From SLNP01 sp964568875 (GTDB lineage: Bacteria; Bacteroidota; Bacteroidia; Bacteroidales; VadinHA17), in contig CAZMSH010000001.1 of assembly GCA_964568875.1 (NCBI GenBank), positions 124,001 through 188,000 of the forward strand: a DNA stretch of 64,000 bases. The letters run 5' to 3'. Each line of letters starts with the position of its first letter. The stretch's first letter is position 1. The translations under genes were made by a program, and so were the position numbers. The notes under the pieces were generated by a model, which was not told where the DNA came from, ran no database searches, and worked only from the letters and a program-made list of their open reading frames with translations. Below are positions 44,656 through 53,919 of the stretch, in pieces.

Positions 44656-44694
44656 GAAACCGCCTCCACAAGAATACTGTGAAGGCGGTTTTCA
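44656..44694. terminator. Bidirectional terminator-like hairpin
   Basis: AAACCGCCT (44657-44665) pairs with AGGCGGTTT (44683-44691), with CAC/GTG pairs continuing past one mismatch. T-rich DNA flanks the right side and A-rich DNA the left. It lies between the convergent FKBP and BNR-protein genes and could end both. Confidence 0.8.
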
Positions 44695-44717
44695 TTATAT
44701 TTTGAACTTGCTATATG

Positions 44718-47700
44718 CTAACGTATCAATGGTTCAATGGGTATTTTCCTTTCTTTCAGTTTTTCAATATACCCGGGCCATTCTTTGCCAAGGAAATCGT
44801 TGATTACAGCTGTTGCTTCTTCTATGGCAGCTGATACTGCGTTAACCTGTGCTCTCTCTTCGGCAGTCAGTTCACGAGTAGCACTCGTAAGCACCCTGTA
44901 GCTGTTAATCTTCGTAAAGAGTCCTTCCGGTCTTCCGCTCAGTCTCCTTTCTGCTGCAGTGTACTTATCCTTCAGTGGAGTATGTATATCGGTAAGCTCT
45001 TTCGCTATTGCGGCATCCATTCTAACATATTCATCCACTTTGGTAATTATCTGGTTGCAGTCATAGAATTTCTGATACAGCTCATTCAGTGATTTGATTT
45101 TAGGAATGTAAGATTCAGCTTCGGCAAGGTTCTTCATTGCAGCCGCCATATCGGGTTCCTCTACCCTTGGATCATTCATCACATCCACTTCGGTTACCGA
45201 TGATTCACCCCCGATTGACATTTTCACCTTGTAGGTTCCGGGAAGTACTCTTCCACCACCGCCTGATCTTCCTGCCTGCTGTCTTGCTCCTCTTCCCGAC
45301 TCATCCTGATCACCTCTTGTGACTGATCCGGCCATCGGCACAGCATCGCGGTCAAACCTCCATGAGAACCTGTTCAATCCCTTTCTTACAGGCATTTCCA
45401 TTTCCCTGATAACCACGTCATTCATTGAGAGCACTTCTACTTTCAACCTGTCATCAGTCACATCCTCGCCTATCCATGCAGACAGCATTGCCGAAATGGG
45501 TCTGTTGGTTCCTTCATACATTGCATCACCTCTGTAATAGTAACCGGGGTTGTTTCTTGAAGTTGCCATTACAGCTACCGGTGGTTTGAAGGCTACTATT
45601 TTCTCGTTTAATGCCTTACCTGATGTGCTTGCAATCTCGCGCAGTGGCCTTATGTCGTCAAGTACATAATTTGCACGTCCGAAGGTGCTTATTACAAGGT
45701 CGTGTTCACGAGGATGAATTACAAGGTCGTAAGTAGAAACAGTGGGATAGTCGTTAACCCATTTGTTCCATATCCTGCCTGCATCGAAGCTGACATAAAG
45801 GCCGAACTCCGTCCCTGCAAACATCAGTTTTGGCTCCACTGGGTCCTGGACAAAACAGATTACATAGCCCCAGACTTTCGAATCATCGATCAGTCTTTCC
45901 CATGACTTTCCAAAATTACGTGTGACATAGAGGTGAGCAGTGTTATCTCCTCTCCTGTAGTTGTTTATCACAACAAAAGCTTCTCCTTCGTTGTATGCAG
46001 AAGCTGTTATCTGGGGAATCCATGAACCGGCCGGTACTCCCTTGATATTAGGTGCCGTATTGGTCCATGTTTTGCCGCCGTCGGTGGTGACCTGAATGTT
46101 GCCGTCATCAGTGCCTGCCCAGATAACGCCTTGCCTGACAGGCGAAGCCGATATTGTAATTATGGTCGTGTGCACCTCGGCACCAGTGGCATCTCTGGTA
46201 ATCCCACCGCTCTGGTTGTACTTCTGCTTCTCGGGGTCATTGGTTGTAAGGTCTTCTGAAATCTTCTCCCAGCTGTCTCCCCGGTTGGTACTCTTGTGAA
46301 CATACTGGCTGCCAAAATAAATTGTATTTGCGTCAAAGGGATCCTGAGCCAGTGCGCTGTTCCAGTTAAATCTCAGCCTCTCTCCCGGGCCTCCCGAAGG
46401 TCTGATGCTTGTGGTTCCACCGGTATAAAGGTCTACTCTCCTTAAGGCTCCTCCCTGCGACTGTGCATAGCAGTATCGGGGGTCACCGGCAACAGGCATG
46501 GCATCGAAACCGTCACCACCTATTAACCAGTCCCAGTCCTCGTTTGTTATAGCGCCTCCCCACTTATAGGCCGGACCACGCCAGCTGCCATTATCCTGCA
46601 TCCCTCCGTATATATTGTAAGGCATCTCCATATCAACATTAATATGGTAGAACTGACCAAGAGGAAGGTTCATGATATGTTTCCATGTTCTGCCCATATC
46701 ATAGGTAATGGCCAGGCCACCGTCATTGCCTTCCATCATATGGTTTGGATTGTCAGGGTTGATCCACCATGCATGCCTGTCAGGGTGAATTGAAGATGCT
46801 ATCCGGTAAGGGAATGTCAGACCGCCATCTTCGCTCATATTAACACCGGTGTGTATGGTGTAGAGCCTGTTTTCGTTCTGCGGATCAATGTGAATCTCAG
46901 CGTAGTAGAATGGCCTTCCGCCAATACCCTGTTCTCCGCGTTTCTCCCATCTGAATCCGCCGTCGGTAGATCTGTAGATTGCATTGGGCCTTGACTCTAC
47001 ATAGGCATAAACATATTCAGGCCTGTTGACCGAAATTGCCAGACCTATCCTTCCACTCTCTTCCGGAATACCATTCGTTATGCGGGTGAAGTTTTCACCT
47101 CCGTCAAGGGTCATGTACAGGCCGGAACCAGGGCCTCCCGAATTGAAGAACCATGGCCAGCGCTGGTGATTCCACATTCCCACAAACAGTTTATCAGGAT
47201 TTGTGGGATCCATCACCATATCGCAAACTCCCACGGTAGGACCATTATAAAGTATCTTTTTCCATGTCTTTCCGCCGTCGGTAGTCTTGTAAAGTCCTCT
47301 TTCCTCGTTAGGTCCCCATGGATTGCCAATAGCACCTACATAAACAATATCACTGTTGTCAGGATTTATCAGTATCCTGTGGATATTGCTCGTTGCCTCC
47401 AGGCCCATCAGCTTCCAGCTTTTACCACCGTCGAGGCTCTTATATATTCCCCTGCCGTTTGTCAGGCTGTTTCTCGGATTGCCTTCGCCTGTGCCTGCCC
47501 ATATAATGTCGGGCCTGTTGGGATCAATTGCCAGGGCTCCAATAGATGCAACCAACTCATTATCGAAAATCGGCTCAAAGGTTACACCGCCGCCTGTTGT
47601 CTTCCATAGTCCGCCTGATGCGGTACCTACATAGAATACATCATAGTTTCTGGGATCAGCAGCAATTGCCGTTACTCTTCCGCTCATTCCTGCCGGTCCG

Positions 47701-47813
47701 ACATTGCGTGGTCTCATTCCGTGAAACATGCTCATGTCAACCTTCTGGGCGATAAGGGATAAGGATGCAGGAACCATAAAAATGATCACTGCAAGAATCA
47801 TACTCTTACGCAT
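44718..47813 (-). CDS. Exported BNR/VPS10 sortilin-like beta-propeller protein
   Basis: I start at ATG 47813, giving signal MRKSMILAVIIFMVPASLSLIAQ and 1031 residues; an in-frame ATG at 47903 adds 30 residues before it. The body is a long series of BNR/Asp-box repeats (S/T-x-D-G-G-x-T/S-W), for example KSLDGGKSWKLM, KTTDGGKTWKKI, RSTDGGFRWEK and VTTDGGKTWTN, forming one or two large propellers as in VPS10/sortilin and WD40/YVTN/BNR-like families. The last 250 residues are helical with a Gly/Arg-rich spot (GRGARQQAGRSGGGGR). Such proteins are common in Bacteroidota, often called glycosyl hydrolases without proof. It is probably outside the cytoplasm; the ligand is unknown. Confidence 0.88.
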   Translation of the reverse strand: MRKSMILAVIIFMVPASLSLIAQKVDMSMFHGMRPRNVGPAGMSGRVTAIAADPRNYDVFYVGTASGGLWKTTGGGVTFEPIFDNELVASIGALAIDPNRPDIIWAGTGEGNPRNSLTNGRGIYKSLDGGKSWKLMGLEATSNIHRILINPDNSDIVYVGAIGNPWGPNEERGLYKTTDGGKTWKKILYNGPTVGVCDMVMDPTNPDKLFVGMWNHQRWPWFFNSGGPGSGLYMTLDGGENFTRITNGIPEESGRIGLAISVNRPEYVYAYVESRPNAIYRSTDGGFRWEKRGEQGIGGRPFYYAEIHIDPQNENRLYTIHTGVNMSEDGGLTFPYRIASSIHPDRHAWWINPDNPNHMMEGNDGGLAITYDMGRTWKHIMNLPLGQFYHINVDMEMPYNIYGGMQDNGSWRGPAYKWGGAITNEDWDWLIGGDGFDAMPVAGDPRYCYAQSQGGALRRVDLYTGGTTSIRPSGGPGERLRFNWNSALAQDPFDANTIYFGSQYVHKSTNRGDSWEKISEDLTTNDPEKQKYNQSGGITRDATGAEVHTTIITISASPVRQGVIWAGTDDGNIQVTTDGGKTWTNTAPNIKGVPAGSWIPQITASAYNEGEAFVVINNYRRGDNTAHLYVTRNFGKSWERLIDDSKVWGYVICFVQDPVEPKLMFAGTEFGLYVSFDAGRIWNKWVNDYPTVSTYDLVIHPREHDLVISTFGRANYVLDDIRPLREIASTSGKALNEKIVAFKPPVAVMATSRNNPGYYYRGDAMYEGTNRPISAMLSAWIGEDVTDDRLKVEVLSMNDVVIREMEMPVRKGLNRFSWRFDRDAVPMAGSVTRGDQDESGRGARQQAGRSGGGGRVLPGTYKVKMSIGGESSVTEVDVMNDPRVEEPDMAAAMKNLAEAESYIPKIKSLNELYQKFYDCNQIITKVDEYVRMDAAIAKELTDIHTPLKDKYTAAERRLSGRPEGLFTKINSYRVLTSATRELTAEERAQVNAVSAAIEEATAVINDFLGKEWPGYIEKLKERKIPIEPLIR

Positions 47814-47935
47814 GGTGCTATTGGTTTTGGTTAATAGCTCCAATTTAGGAATTATCTTAATGATCAAAGCGGACATTAAGATGTTATTAAATACTCTTAG
47901 CACTTTTTAACGAATTTACGGGCTTTATGAGATTT

Positions 47936-48637
47936 TCATGCCTGAAGGACAAAAACAGCAGGAATTCTGTCTATCTCAGGAGGGGCGGACTTCCATTCGT
48001 TAATGGTTTGAGTTTTAATGAATTCAGCCTCAGTAGTGATACCCGATGCTACACAGAGCCTGGTAGAACCCATACAAATCCTCAACAGATCATCCATCAG
48101 TTTCATGTTCCTATACGGAGTCTCCATAAATATTTGAGCCTCTCCGGCCTTTGACCTGGCTTCTATCTCCCTGATTTTTTTCTCCCTTTCTGCCGTTTTT
48201 ACCGGAATGTATCCGTGGAAACAGAAGTTCTGTCCGTTAAGTCCCGATGAAATCAATGCAAGAAGTATTGATGATGGTCCTGTCAGTGGCTTGACAGCAA
48301 TACCTTTCCTGTGTGCCATTGCAGTGATAAGAGCCCCGGGGTCTGCGATTCCGGGAAGACCGGCTTCACTCATGAGGCCAATATCATTACCTTCTGTTGC
48401 AGCTTCAAGCATGGATGCCAGCTCTTCCTCCCTGGTATGCTCGTTCAGAATATGAAATACCGAATCATCAATGGGGAATTCCCTGTCGATCTTTCGGAGA
48501 TATCTCCTTGCTGTCCTGACCTCTTCAACGATGAAATGCCTCAACTTTACCACTATGGCAGTAACACCCGCCGGTACTGATTCAGCTATTGTGTTGTTAC
48601 CCAGAGGCAGGGGTATAAGATAGAGAGTCCCTTTCAC
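47936..48637 (-). CDS. RsmI-like SAM-dependent methyltransferase (tetrapyrrole methylase fold)
   Basis: A 233-residue protein of the tetrapyrrole-methylase fold. LYLIPLPLGNN opens it, GLMSEAGLPGIADPGA near 90 and VKPLTGPSSILLALISSGLN near 115 form the SAM pocket, and FHGYIPVKTAEREKKIRE followed by FMETPYRN near 168 match RsmI. RsmI methylates the 2'-O of C1402 in 16S rRNA. This member is shorter than E. coli RsmI (286) and lacks its C-terminal part, and the opening PLPLGN differs from RsmI's TPIGN, so it is a Bacteroidota subgroup whose target is less certain. Confidence 0.85.
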   Translation of the reverse strand: MKGTLYLIPLPLGNNTIAESVPAGVTAIVVKLRHFIVEEVRTARRYLRKIDREFPIDDSVFHILNEHTREEELASMLEAATEGNDIGLMSEAGLPGIADPGALITAMAHRKGIAVKPLTGPSSILLALISSGLNGQNFCFHGYIPVKTAEREKKIREIEARSKAGEAQIFMETPYRNMKLMDDLLRICMGSTRLCVASGITTEAEFIKTQTINEWKSAPPEIDRIPAVFVLQA

Positions 48638-48664
48638 AATAATACAGAGTTTCCGTAAAGATAG

Positions 48665-48680
48665 GAAACGAATTCGTTTC
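48665..48680. promoter_or_regulatory. Perfect 16-base palindrome between divergent genes
   Basis: GAAACGAATTCGTTTC is an exact palindrome. It lies 28 bases upstream of the RsmI-like start and 17 bases upstream of the -33 box of the divergent hydrolase promoter, the usual place for a dimeric regulator to act on both. Confidence 0.45.
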
Positions 48681-48697
48681 TATAAAACAGCGCCTGC

Positions 48698-48728
48698 TTT
48701 GCAACTTTGTTTTTTTTGGGTAGGTTTG
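48698..48728 (+). promoter_or_regulatory. Strong Bacteroidota promoter for the MBL-fold hydrolase
   Basis: TTTG (48698-48701), exactly 19 bases, then TAGGTTTG (48721-48728), a full match to TTTG-N19-TAnnTTTG. The GTG start is 22 bases past the -7 box. This is the clearest promoter in the window. Confidence 0.78.
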
Positions 48729-48750
48729 TCAATAAAATGAAACTGGCAGG

Positions 48751-49518
48751 GTGAATATTACTTTTTTAGGAACGGGTACATCTCAGGGAGTTCCTGTAAT
48801 AGCATGCGAATGCCCGGTATGCAGTTCCGGTGATACCAGGGACAAGAGACTGCGTACATCGCTGCTGGTTGAGTCTGCCACTACAACAGTTGCAATTGAC
48901 GCCGGCCCTGATTTCAGACAGCAAATGCTCCGTACCGGTATCAGAAGACTCGATGCAATAGTTCTTACTCATGAACATAAGGATCATATTGCAGGTATGG
49001 ATGATGTGCGGGCTTTCAACTATAAGACATCTGATGCAATCGAAATATATGCAGAGGATAGAGTGCAAAAGGCTGTAAGAAAGGAATTTGCCTATGTGTT
49101 TGCAGAGTACCAGTATCCCGGGGTGCCGAAAATGAGACTGTTGAGTATTGAAGATTATCCTTTTACAGTCGGGGATATCAGGTTTGAACCATTACGCGTG
49201 TTCCATTATCGCCTTCCAATCTATGGTTTCAGAATTGGCGATATGGCTTATATTACAGATGCCAACTATATTCCGGAAGAGACAAAGGAGAAATTGTACG
49301 GGGTTAAGTATCTAATTATTAATGCACTAAGGAAAGAGTCTCATATCTCGCATTTCAGCCTTAGGGAAGCAGTTGAGATAGCCGGCGAAATATCACCAAG
49401 GAAAACCTATATAACCCATATCGGGCATCAGATGGGATTGCATGAAAGCGTTTGCAGCGAATTGCCGCCAAACGTAAGGCTTGCCTATGACGGACTGGTG
49501 TTTAGTTGTAATGAATAG
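48751..49518 (+). CDS. MBL-fold metallo-hydrolase (PhnP/LipB-associated type)
   Basis: A 255-residue protein starting at GTG 48751, preceded by GGCAGG. MNITFLGTGTSQGVPVIAC begins the fold, LTHEHKDHIAGMDD near 73 is the HxHxDH zinc motif, and YITDANYIPE near 168 and THIGHQMG near 225 add ligands. CECPVCSS near 20 is the extra Cys zinc site seen in PhnP-like enzymes, which open cyclic phosphates. A cytoplasmic phosphodiesterase is likely, but there are no phosphonate genes nearby, so the substrate is open. It has a strong upstream promoter and converges on a small lipoprotein gene. Confidence 0.9.
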   Translation: MNITFLGTGTSQGVPVIACECPVCSSGDTRDKRLRTSLLVESATTTVAIDAGPDFRQQMLRTGIRRLDAIVLTHEHKDHIAGMDDVRAFNYKTSDAIEIYAEDRVQKAVRKEFAYVFAEYQYPGVPKMRLLSIEDYPFTVGDIRFEPLRVFHYRLPIYGFRIGDMAYITDANYIPEETKEKLYGVKYLIINALRKESHISHFSLREAVEIAGEISPRKTYITHIGHQMGLHESVCSELPPNVRLAYDGLVFSCNE

Positions 49519-49540
49519 AGGCGCAAAAGGCGTAAAAGGC

Positions 49541-49750
49541 CTACTTTTTCCTTTTCATCGATCTGTGTAGTTTTTTCTGATAGCTGTTGGAAAAATAATA
49601 CTTGTTCTTTCCAAGCTGTGATGTCGAGATATAACCTGATTTCTTTCGTTCCTTAATCCAGTTACTCTTCCTGCTTGAGGCACATCCGGCAATGACTAGT
49701 GCAACAAGTATCAGGATAAGGCAGGAATATTTTTTAAGAAAACCAGGCAT
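49541..49750 (-). CDS. Small lipoprotein, 69 residues
   Basis: MPGFLKKYSCLILILVALVIAGC is a good lipoprotein signal with lipobox VIAGC, followed by a very basic 46-residue tail (SSRKSNWIKERKKSG, then QKKLHRSMKRKK). Its mature part has no fold I recognise. The signal and basic tail are not random-looking, so I take it as real. It may bind acidic polymers or simply be a short envelope protein. It converges on the MBL-fold gene with a 22-base gap. Confidence 0.65.
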   Translation of the reverse strand: MPGFLKKYSCLILILVALVIAGCASSRKSNWIKERKKSGYISTSQLGKNKYYFSNSYQKKLHRSMKRKK

Positions 49751-49853
49751 CAGAAAAACTCTTTACTTCAGCCATGAAAATTACAATAATATTTTATAAG
49801 GTAAAACAATATCTGTCACTTTTTTGATCGGCTCGGCAGTCGCAGTGATTCTG

Positions 49854-49871
49854 TACTGTTATATTACAGTA
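49854..49871. promoter_or_regulatory. Near-perfect palindrome upstream of the SUMF1-containing gene
   Basis: TACTGTTATATTACAGTA is an 18-base palindrome with one mismatched pair (T60/T65). It lies about 50 bases before the predicted ATG 49923 and may be an operator. Confidence 0.4.
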
Positions 49872-49922
49872 AATAGTCTTAAATTGCAGAAGATATTGTT
49901 GTTTCAGTCAGTAGCCGCTATT

Positions 49923-52739
49923 ATGCATAATATAAGGATTTTAAGATGCTGTCTCTTATGTATTGTGTTGTTGATTCCAACAAATGGCCGGCAACTAATG
50001 TCTCAGGAATTGTTAAGGATTCAGCTGGCAAAAAAGACGGGTATGGTTGCCGAGAGTTTTGTTTTTACTGACAGTACACTTATCAAGCCTGATGATAACA
50101 GGCCGGTTTTCAGTTTTAACTATAATGGCAGGTACTCTACTTCTGCCGATGTCGAAGCAGGCTTTGTTACCGGATATTACGTTATGACCTGGCAGGGTGG
50201 TTTGCAGGTATTGCTGCGGAACCATGGAATAGGTCACCCGGGGGTAAGGTGGGAGGTTATCTTCGAGAACAGGGGATCTGACACCATTACCATAAGTAAT
50301 GTTGTTCCCTTTGGAGAAGATAGCGAGTCTGTTTATATTACCGCAAGGGGGCCGGCTGATCTGGCCAGGGCATGGCTGCACAGGCCCGGCTACAGGCCAT
50401 TACGGGTTATATTGCCTGACAACGCATGGGAGTCAGGTTTCATAACCTACCCTGTTTCATATACCAAATCTGTTGCCTCTCTGGCCCGGAGGGTTAAAAT
50501 AGAAGGTGCCGAAAAGAAAAGGTATGAAACTGTTTTACCTCCCGGCGGAAAGGTTGTTTATGATATATATTCAGAGCTGTTCACCGGAAAATGGCAGGAT
50601 GGGATCATACTGATGTTCAGAGACAGGTACCTGTTTGACCTCAGTGAGTTTGACAATTATTTGTACGAGAGGCAGGATCTTCAATGGATCAGGAAGAGTT
50701 ATCTGATAGTTCTTCAGTATCCGTGGGATATAGAGTATTATGACAGGTTCTCAGGAAGATACAACTTTGGGGAGACACTTAAGCAGTACAATGAATGGTT
50801 TGGCCATATCGATGTTTTCGGGATATGGCCAACGTGGCCAAGGCTGGGCCTCGACCAGAGAAACCAGTGGGATCTGTACCGTAATTTGCCGGGAGGCGTT
50901 GATCAGTTAAGGAGCTTTTCCAGATTGCTTGCCCAGTATAACTCTCGTTTATTCATTGCCTATAATCCATGGGATAACAGTACACGCACTGAAGATCACT
51001 ACCGCGGTATGGCAGACCTGATAAGATCGGTTGAAGCTGACGGGGTGGTTCTGGATACCAGAGGAAGTTCGAGTGAAGATCTGCAAAAGGCAGCTGACGA
51101 AGTAAGGAGGGGCGTGGTGATGTACTCGGAAGGAATGGCAGTGGTTAAGGATATGCCCGGAATCATATCAGGCCGTGTTCACAATGCCATATTCCTCAGT
51201 CCGGAACTGAATCTCAACAAACTGATTAAACCTGACTTTGCCATCTTCAGGGTTGGCGATGTGGGTGAGAGCATGTTGAAAAGGGAACTGGCAATAGCTT
51301 TTTTTAACGGTTACGGAACCGAACTGAATATGTTCAGGCCGGGAGGGAGGGACGATCAGTTCAGGGCAGACATGGCATTTCTGTCATCAACTACATTTAT
51401 ACTCAGGCAGAACAACAGGGCATTTCTTGATTATGACTGGACACCGCTGGTGACTACATCAGCGGACAATATCTATGTTAACAGGTGGAATGATAAGGAG
51501 AAAAGTATTTACACCATACTCAACATGTCTCACGAAGGGTATGGCGGATATCTCTTTGACGATGTGCACGATACCTCCTTTCATTATGTTTCTCTGTGGC
51601 ACCACGAAGAGTTGTCCCCGGAAAGAACAGGAATGGGTGTCCGGATACCGGTACGGTGCGAAGGGTGGCTTCCCGAACTTAACGGAACAAGGGGTGAAGG
51701 AAGTGTTGACTGCATTGCAAGGTTTCCACGGCTTATTCAGTCAGAGACAGCAGGAGCGAAGCTGAAGGTACGATCGCCTCACGAAGGTAAGCTGCTGATC
51801 TGGAAAGGAAATCCATCCTACTCAGCAAAACCTGTTGAATTTGACAGTCCGGTTGATACACTGCTGGACGTGCAAAACCTCTTTGGTTATTATCAGGGAA
51901 AGGTGGTTATTCAACTCATCGGTGAAGATGATAACCTTGCCGATGAAAGGGTTTTATCATTAAAGGGGGGTATGCCGTGGCTTGTTTCTGAGAGAAGGCT
52001 GACTGAAGCGGCAACTTCTGTCCCCGGCGACATGGTTTTGGTTCCGGGCACAATGACAGAGTATAGTGTATCTGCCAACGATGATTTCATACCCCATCCG
52101 CTAACTGATACTGAGAGGCGGGTAGCTGTCGACAGTTTTCTTATTGACAGGTATCCGGTCACAAATGCGATGTACTATGACTTTATATTGATGACCGGAT
52201 ACAGTCCCGCTGACACCACAAACTACCTGAGACACTGGGAAAATGAAACTTTCAGGGCCGGCCAGGGAAATTACCCCGTAACATGGGTTGGCTATGAAGA
52301 TGCGATGGCGTATGCCGACTGGGCCGGCAAGAGACTGCCTACTGAGGATGAATGGCAGCTTGCCGCTCAGGGAACAGATAAAAGGCTATGGCCCTGGGGT
52401 AATGAGTTTCAGGGTACCAGATGCAACAATTCTTTCGGCAGGCCGACACCTGTTGATGCCTTCCCAAAGGGAGCCAGTCAGTACGGGGCTATAGATATGG
52501 TGGGAAATGTCTGGCAGATGACTGGTGATATCTGGTTTAATGGCAACAACTATTTTATGACTATCAGGGGTGGAAGCTATTTCAGACCCGAGTCGAGTTG
52601 GTGGTATATTCAGGGCGGACCCCAGCAGCTTGATAAGACACAGATGCTGTTGCTGGTATCACCCGGCTTCGACAGGAGCTCTACCGTTGGCTTCCGGTGT
52701 GTGAAGGATATAAGCAGGGAGTCATTCAGAGTCAGGTGA
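49923..52739 (+). CDS. Large exported protein: TIM-barrel-like sugar-acting region plus C-terminal FGE/SUMF1 domain
   Basis: I choose ATG 49923, which gives signal ILRCCLLCIVLLIPTNG and 938 residues; ATG 49824 adds 33 residues. The N-terminal 230 residues are beta-rich. Residues about 250-560 resemble a glycoside-hydrolase barrel of the GH36/DUF6259 kind: FGIWPTWPRLGLDQRNQWD near 300, FIAYNPWDN near 345, DGVVLDTRG near 372 and MYSEGMA near 400. No acid/base pair is certain. Residues about 702-930 are a formylglycine-generating-enzyme-like domain (VDSFLIDRYPVTNAMYYDF, ADWAGKRLPTEDEWQLAA, WPWGNEF, MVGNVWQMTGD, IRGGSYFR). In most such proteins this domain is a binding or oxidase fold, not a true sulfatase activator. 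The whole may act on host or plant glycans. Confidence 0.75.
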   Translation: MHNIRILRCCLLCIVLLIPTNGRQLMSQELLRIQLAKKTGMVAESFVFTDSTLIKPDDNRPVFSFNYNGRYSTSADVEAGFVTGYYVMTWQGGLQVLLRNHGIGHPGVRWEVIFENRGSDTITISNVVPFGEDSESVYITARGPADLARAWLHRPGYRPLRVILPDNAWESGFITYPVSYTKSVASLARRVKIEGAEKKRYETVLPPGGKVVYDIYSELFTGKWQDGIILMFRDRYLFDLSEFDNYLYERQDLQWIRKSYLIVLQYPWDIEYYDRFSGRYNFGETLKQYNEWFGHIDVFGIWPTWPRLGLDQRNQWDLYRNLPGGVDQLRSFSRLLAQYNSRLFIAYNPWDNSTRTEDHYRGMADLIRSVEADGVVLDTRGSSSEDLQKAADEVRRGVVMYSEGMAVVKDMPGIISGRVHNAIFLSPELNLNKLIKPDFAIFRVGDVGESMLKRELAIAFFNGYGTELNMFRPGGRDDQFRADMAFLSSTTFILRQNNRAFLDYDWTPLVTTSADNIYVNRWNDKEKSIYTILNMSHEGYGGYLFDDVHDTSFHYVSLWHHEELSPERTGMGVRIPVRCEGWLPELNGTRGEGSVDCIARFPRLIQSETAGAKLKVRSPHEGKLLIWKGNPSYSAKPVEFDSPVDTLLDVQNLFGYYQGKVVIQLIGEDDNLADERVLSLKGGMPWLVSERRLTEAATSVPGDMVLVPGTMTEYSVSANDDFIPHPLTDTERRVAVDSFLIDRYPVTNAMYYDFILMTGYSPADTTNYLRHWENETFRAGQGNYPVTWVGYEDAMAYADWAGKRLPTEDEWQLAAQGTDKRLWPWGNEFQGTRCNNSFGRPTPVDAFPKGASQYGAIDMVGNVWQMTGDIWFNGNNYFMTIRGGSYFRPESSWWYIQGGPQQLDKTQMLLLVSPGFDRSSTVGFRCVKDISRESFRVR

Positions 52740-52756
52740 TTTTGTTTTCGCGGTAC

Positions 52757-53917
52757 TCATATCTGATGGGCTCCATCCCATATTTCCGGGGTGTAGAACT
52801 CTGCCTCCAGACCGGTAAGCTTATTATACTCTCTTTCCAGGATAGAGATGAAACGTGAACTTTCAGTAGCCTCTACAAGGTTTACCGTACATCCCCCGAA
52901 TCCTGCTCCAGTCATCCGGGAACCGATTACGCCGCTTATTTTCCTTGCTTCGTATACCATTGTGTCGAGTTCATAACCGGTTACCTCATAGTCTGATTTC
53001 AGTGAGTCATGCGATTGGTTCATGAACTGTCCGAATTCAACCAGATTGCCGTGCTTGAGAGCATTAACGGCAAGCAATACCCTTTGGTTCTCTGTTATCA
53101 CATGCCGGGCCCTTTTCAGTATTGTTTCATCATGAATGTATGCTGAAAGCTTAGGCAGGTCGTCGAATGAAACATCAGTGAGTGATGATATACTGCGCAT
53201 TGGTTTTAACAGTCTGACAGCCTCTTCGCATTCGGCCCTTCTTTCGTTGTATTTTGAATCTGTCAGGCCCCTTCTTTTGTTGGTGTTGGCAATCACAAGC
53301 CTGTACTTGCCAGGATTGAATGGTACTATTTCGTAATCAAGGGTGCCGCAGTTAAGAAAAAGAGCACTGTTTTTACGCCCGAAGCCGACTGCAAACTGGT
53401 CCATTATGCCGCAGTTCATACCTGCAAAGTGATTCTCTGCGTGCTGCGAAAGCCTGACCATTTCGAGCCTGTTCAGTTCCGCACCTGTAAGAGTGTTAAC
53501 AGCCAGGGCGGTTACCATTTCAATTGATGCTGAAGAGGAGAGACCGGCTCCGTTGGGAATGTCTCCGAAGAAGAGCATGTCAAAGCCTGTGAAGCTGATA
53601 CCCCTGTCAGTAAATTCATTTATCACGCCCGCCGGATAGTTGGTCCAGCTTCCACTTACTCTTTTTCTGATTGTTTCTGCTGTAAATGAACCTTTTGCTT
53701 CGAAGTTAAGAGAGGCCATATTAATTGTGTTGACCTCGTTGGGTCGAATGGCCAGATAGGTGCCGTAATTAAGGGCACATGGCAAAACATATCCTGAGTT
53801 ATAGTCGGTGTGTTCGCCTATCAGGTTTACCCGTCCCGGTGAAAAGAAAAGAACAGGTCTTAAATCCCTGTTCCCGTATAGTTTGAAAAACTCATCTTCC
53901 AGGTAAGAGTGCTTCAT
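52757..53917 (-). CDS. galK: Galactokinase
   Basis: A 386-residue GHMP kinase. PGRVNLIGEHTDYNSGYVLP near 28-47 is the galactokinase signature, NGAGLSSSASIEM near 120 the ATP-binding GHMP motif, MNCGIMDQFAVGFG near 165 holds the catalytic Asp, and MTGAGFGGCTVNLV near 340 the third motif. It phosphorylates galactose at C1. It lies two bases after dnaA on the same strand, so it is probably co-transcribed with it; no other Leloir gene is nearby. Confidence 0.97.
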   Translation of the reverse strand: MKHSYLEDEFFKLYGNRDLRPVLFFSPGRVNLIGEHTDYNSGYVLPCALNYGTYLAIRPNEVNTINMASLNFEAKGSFTAETIRKRVSGSWTNYPAGVINEFTDRGISFTGFDMLFFGDIPNGAGLSSSASIEMVTALAVNTLTGAELNRLEMVRLSQHAENHFAGMNCGIMDQFAVGFGRKNSALFLNCGTLDYEIVPFNPGKYRLVIANTNKRRGLTDSKYNERRAECEEAVRLLKPMRSISSLTDVSFDDLPKLSAYIHDETILKRARHVITENQRVLLAVNALKHGNLVEFGQFMNQSHDSLKSDYEVTGYELDTMVYEARKISGVIGSRMTGAGFGGCTVNLVEATESSRFISILEREYNKLTGLEAEFYTPEIWDGAHQI

Positions 53918-53919
53918 TG

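Noticed and set aside
49519..49540. GGCGCAAAA GGCGTAAAA repeat after the MBL-fold gene
   Set aside because: Only two 9-base units; no stem or T tail, so neither a terminator nor a repeat array of note.
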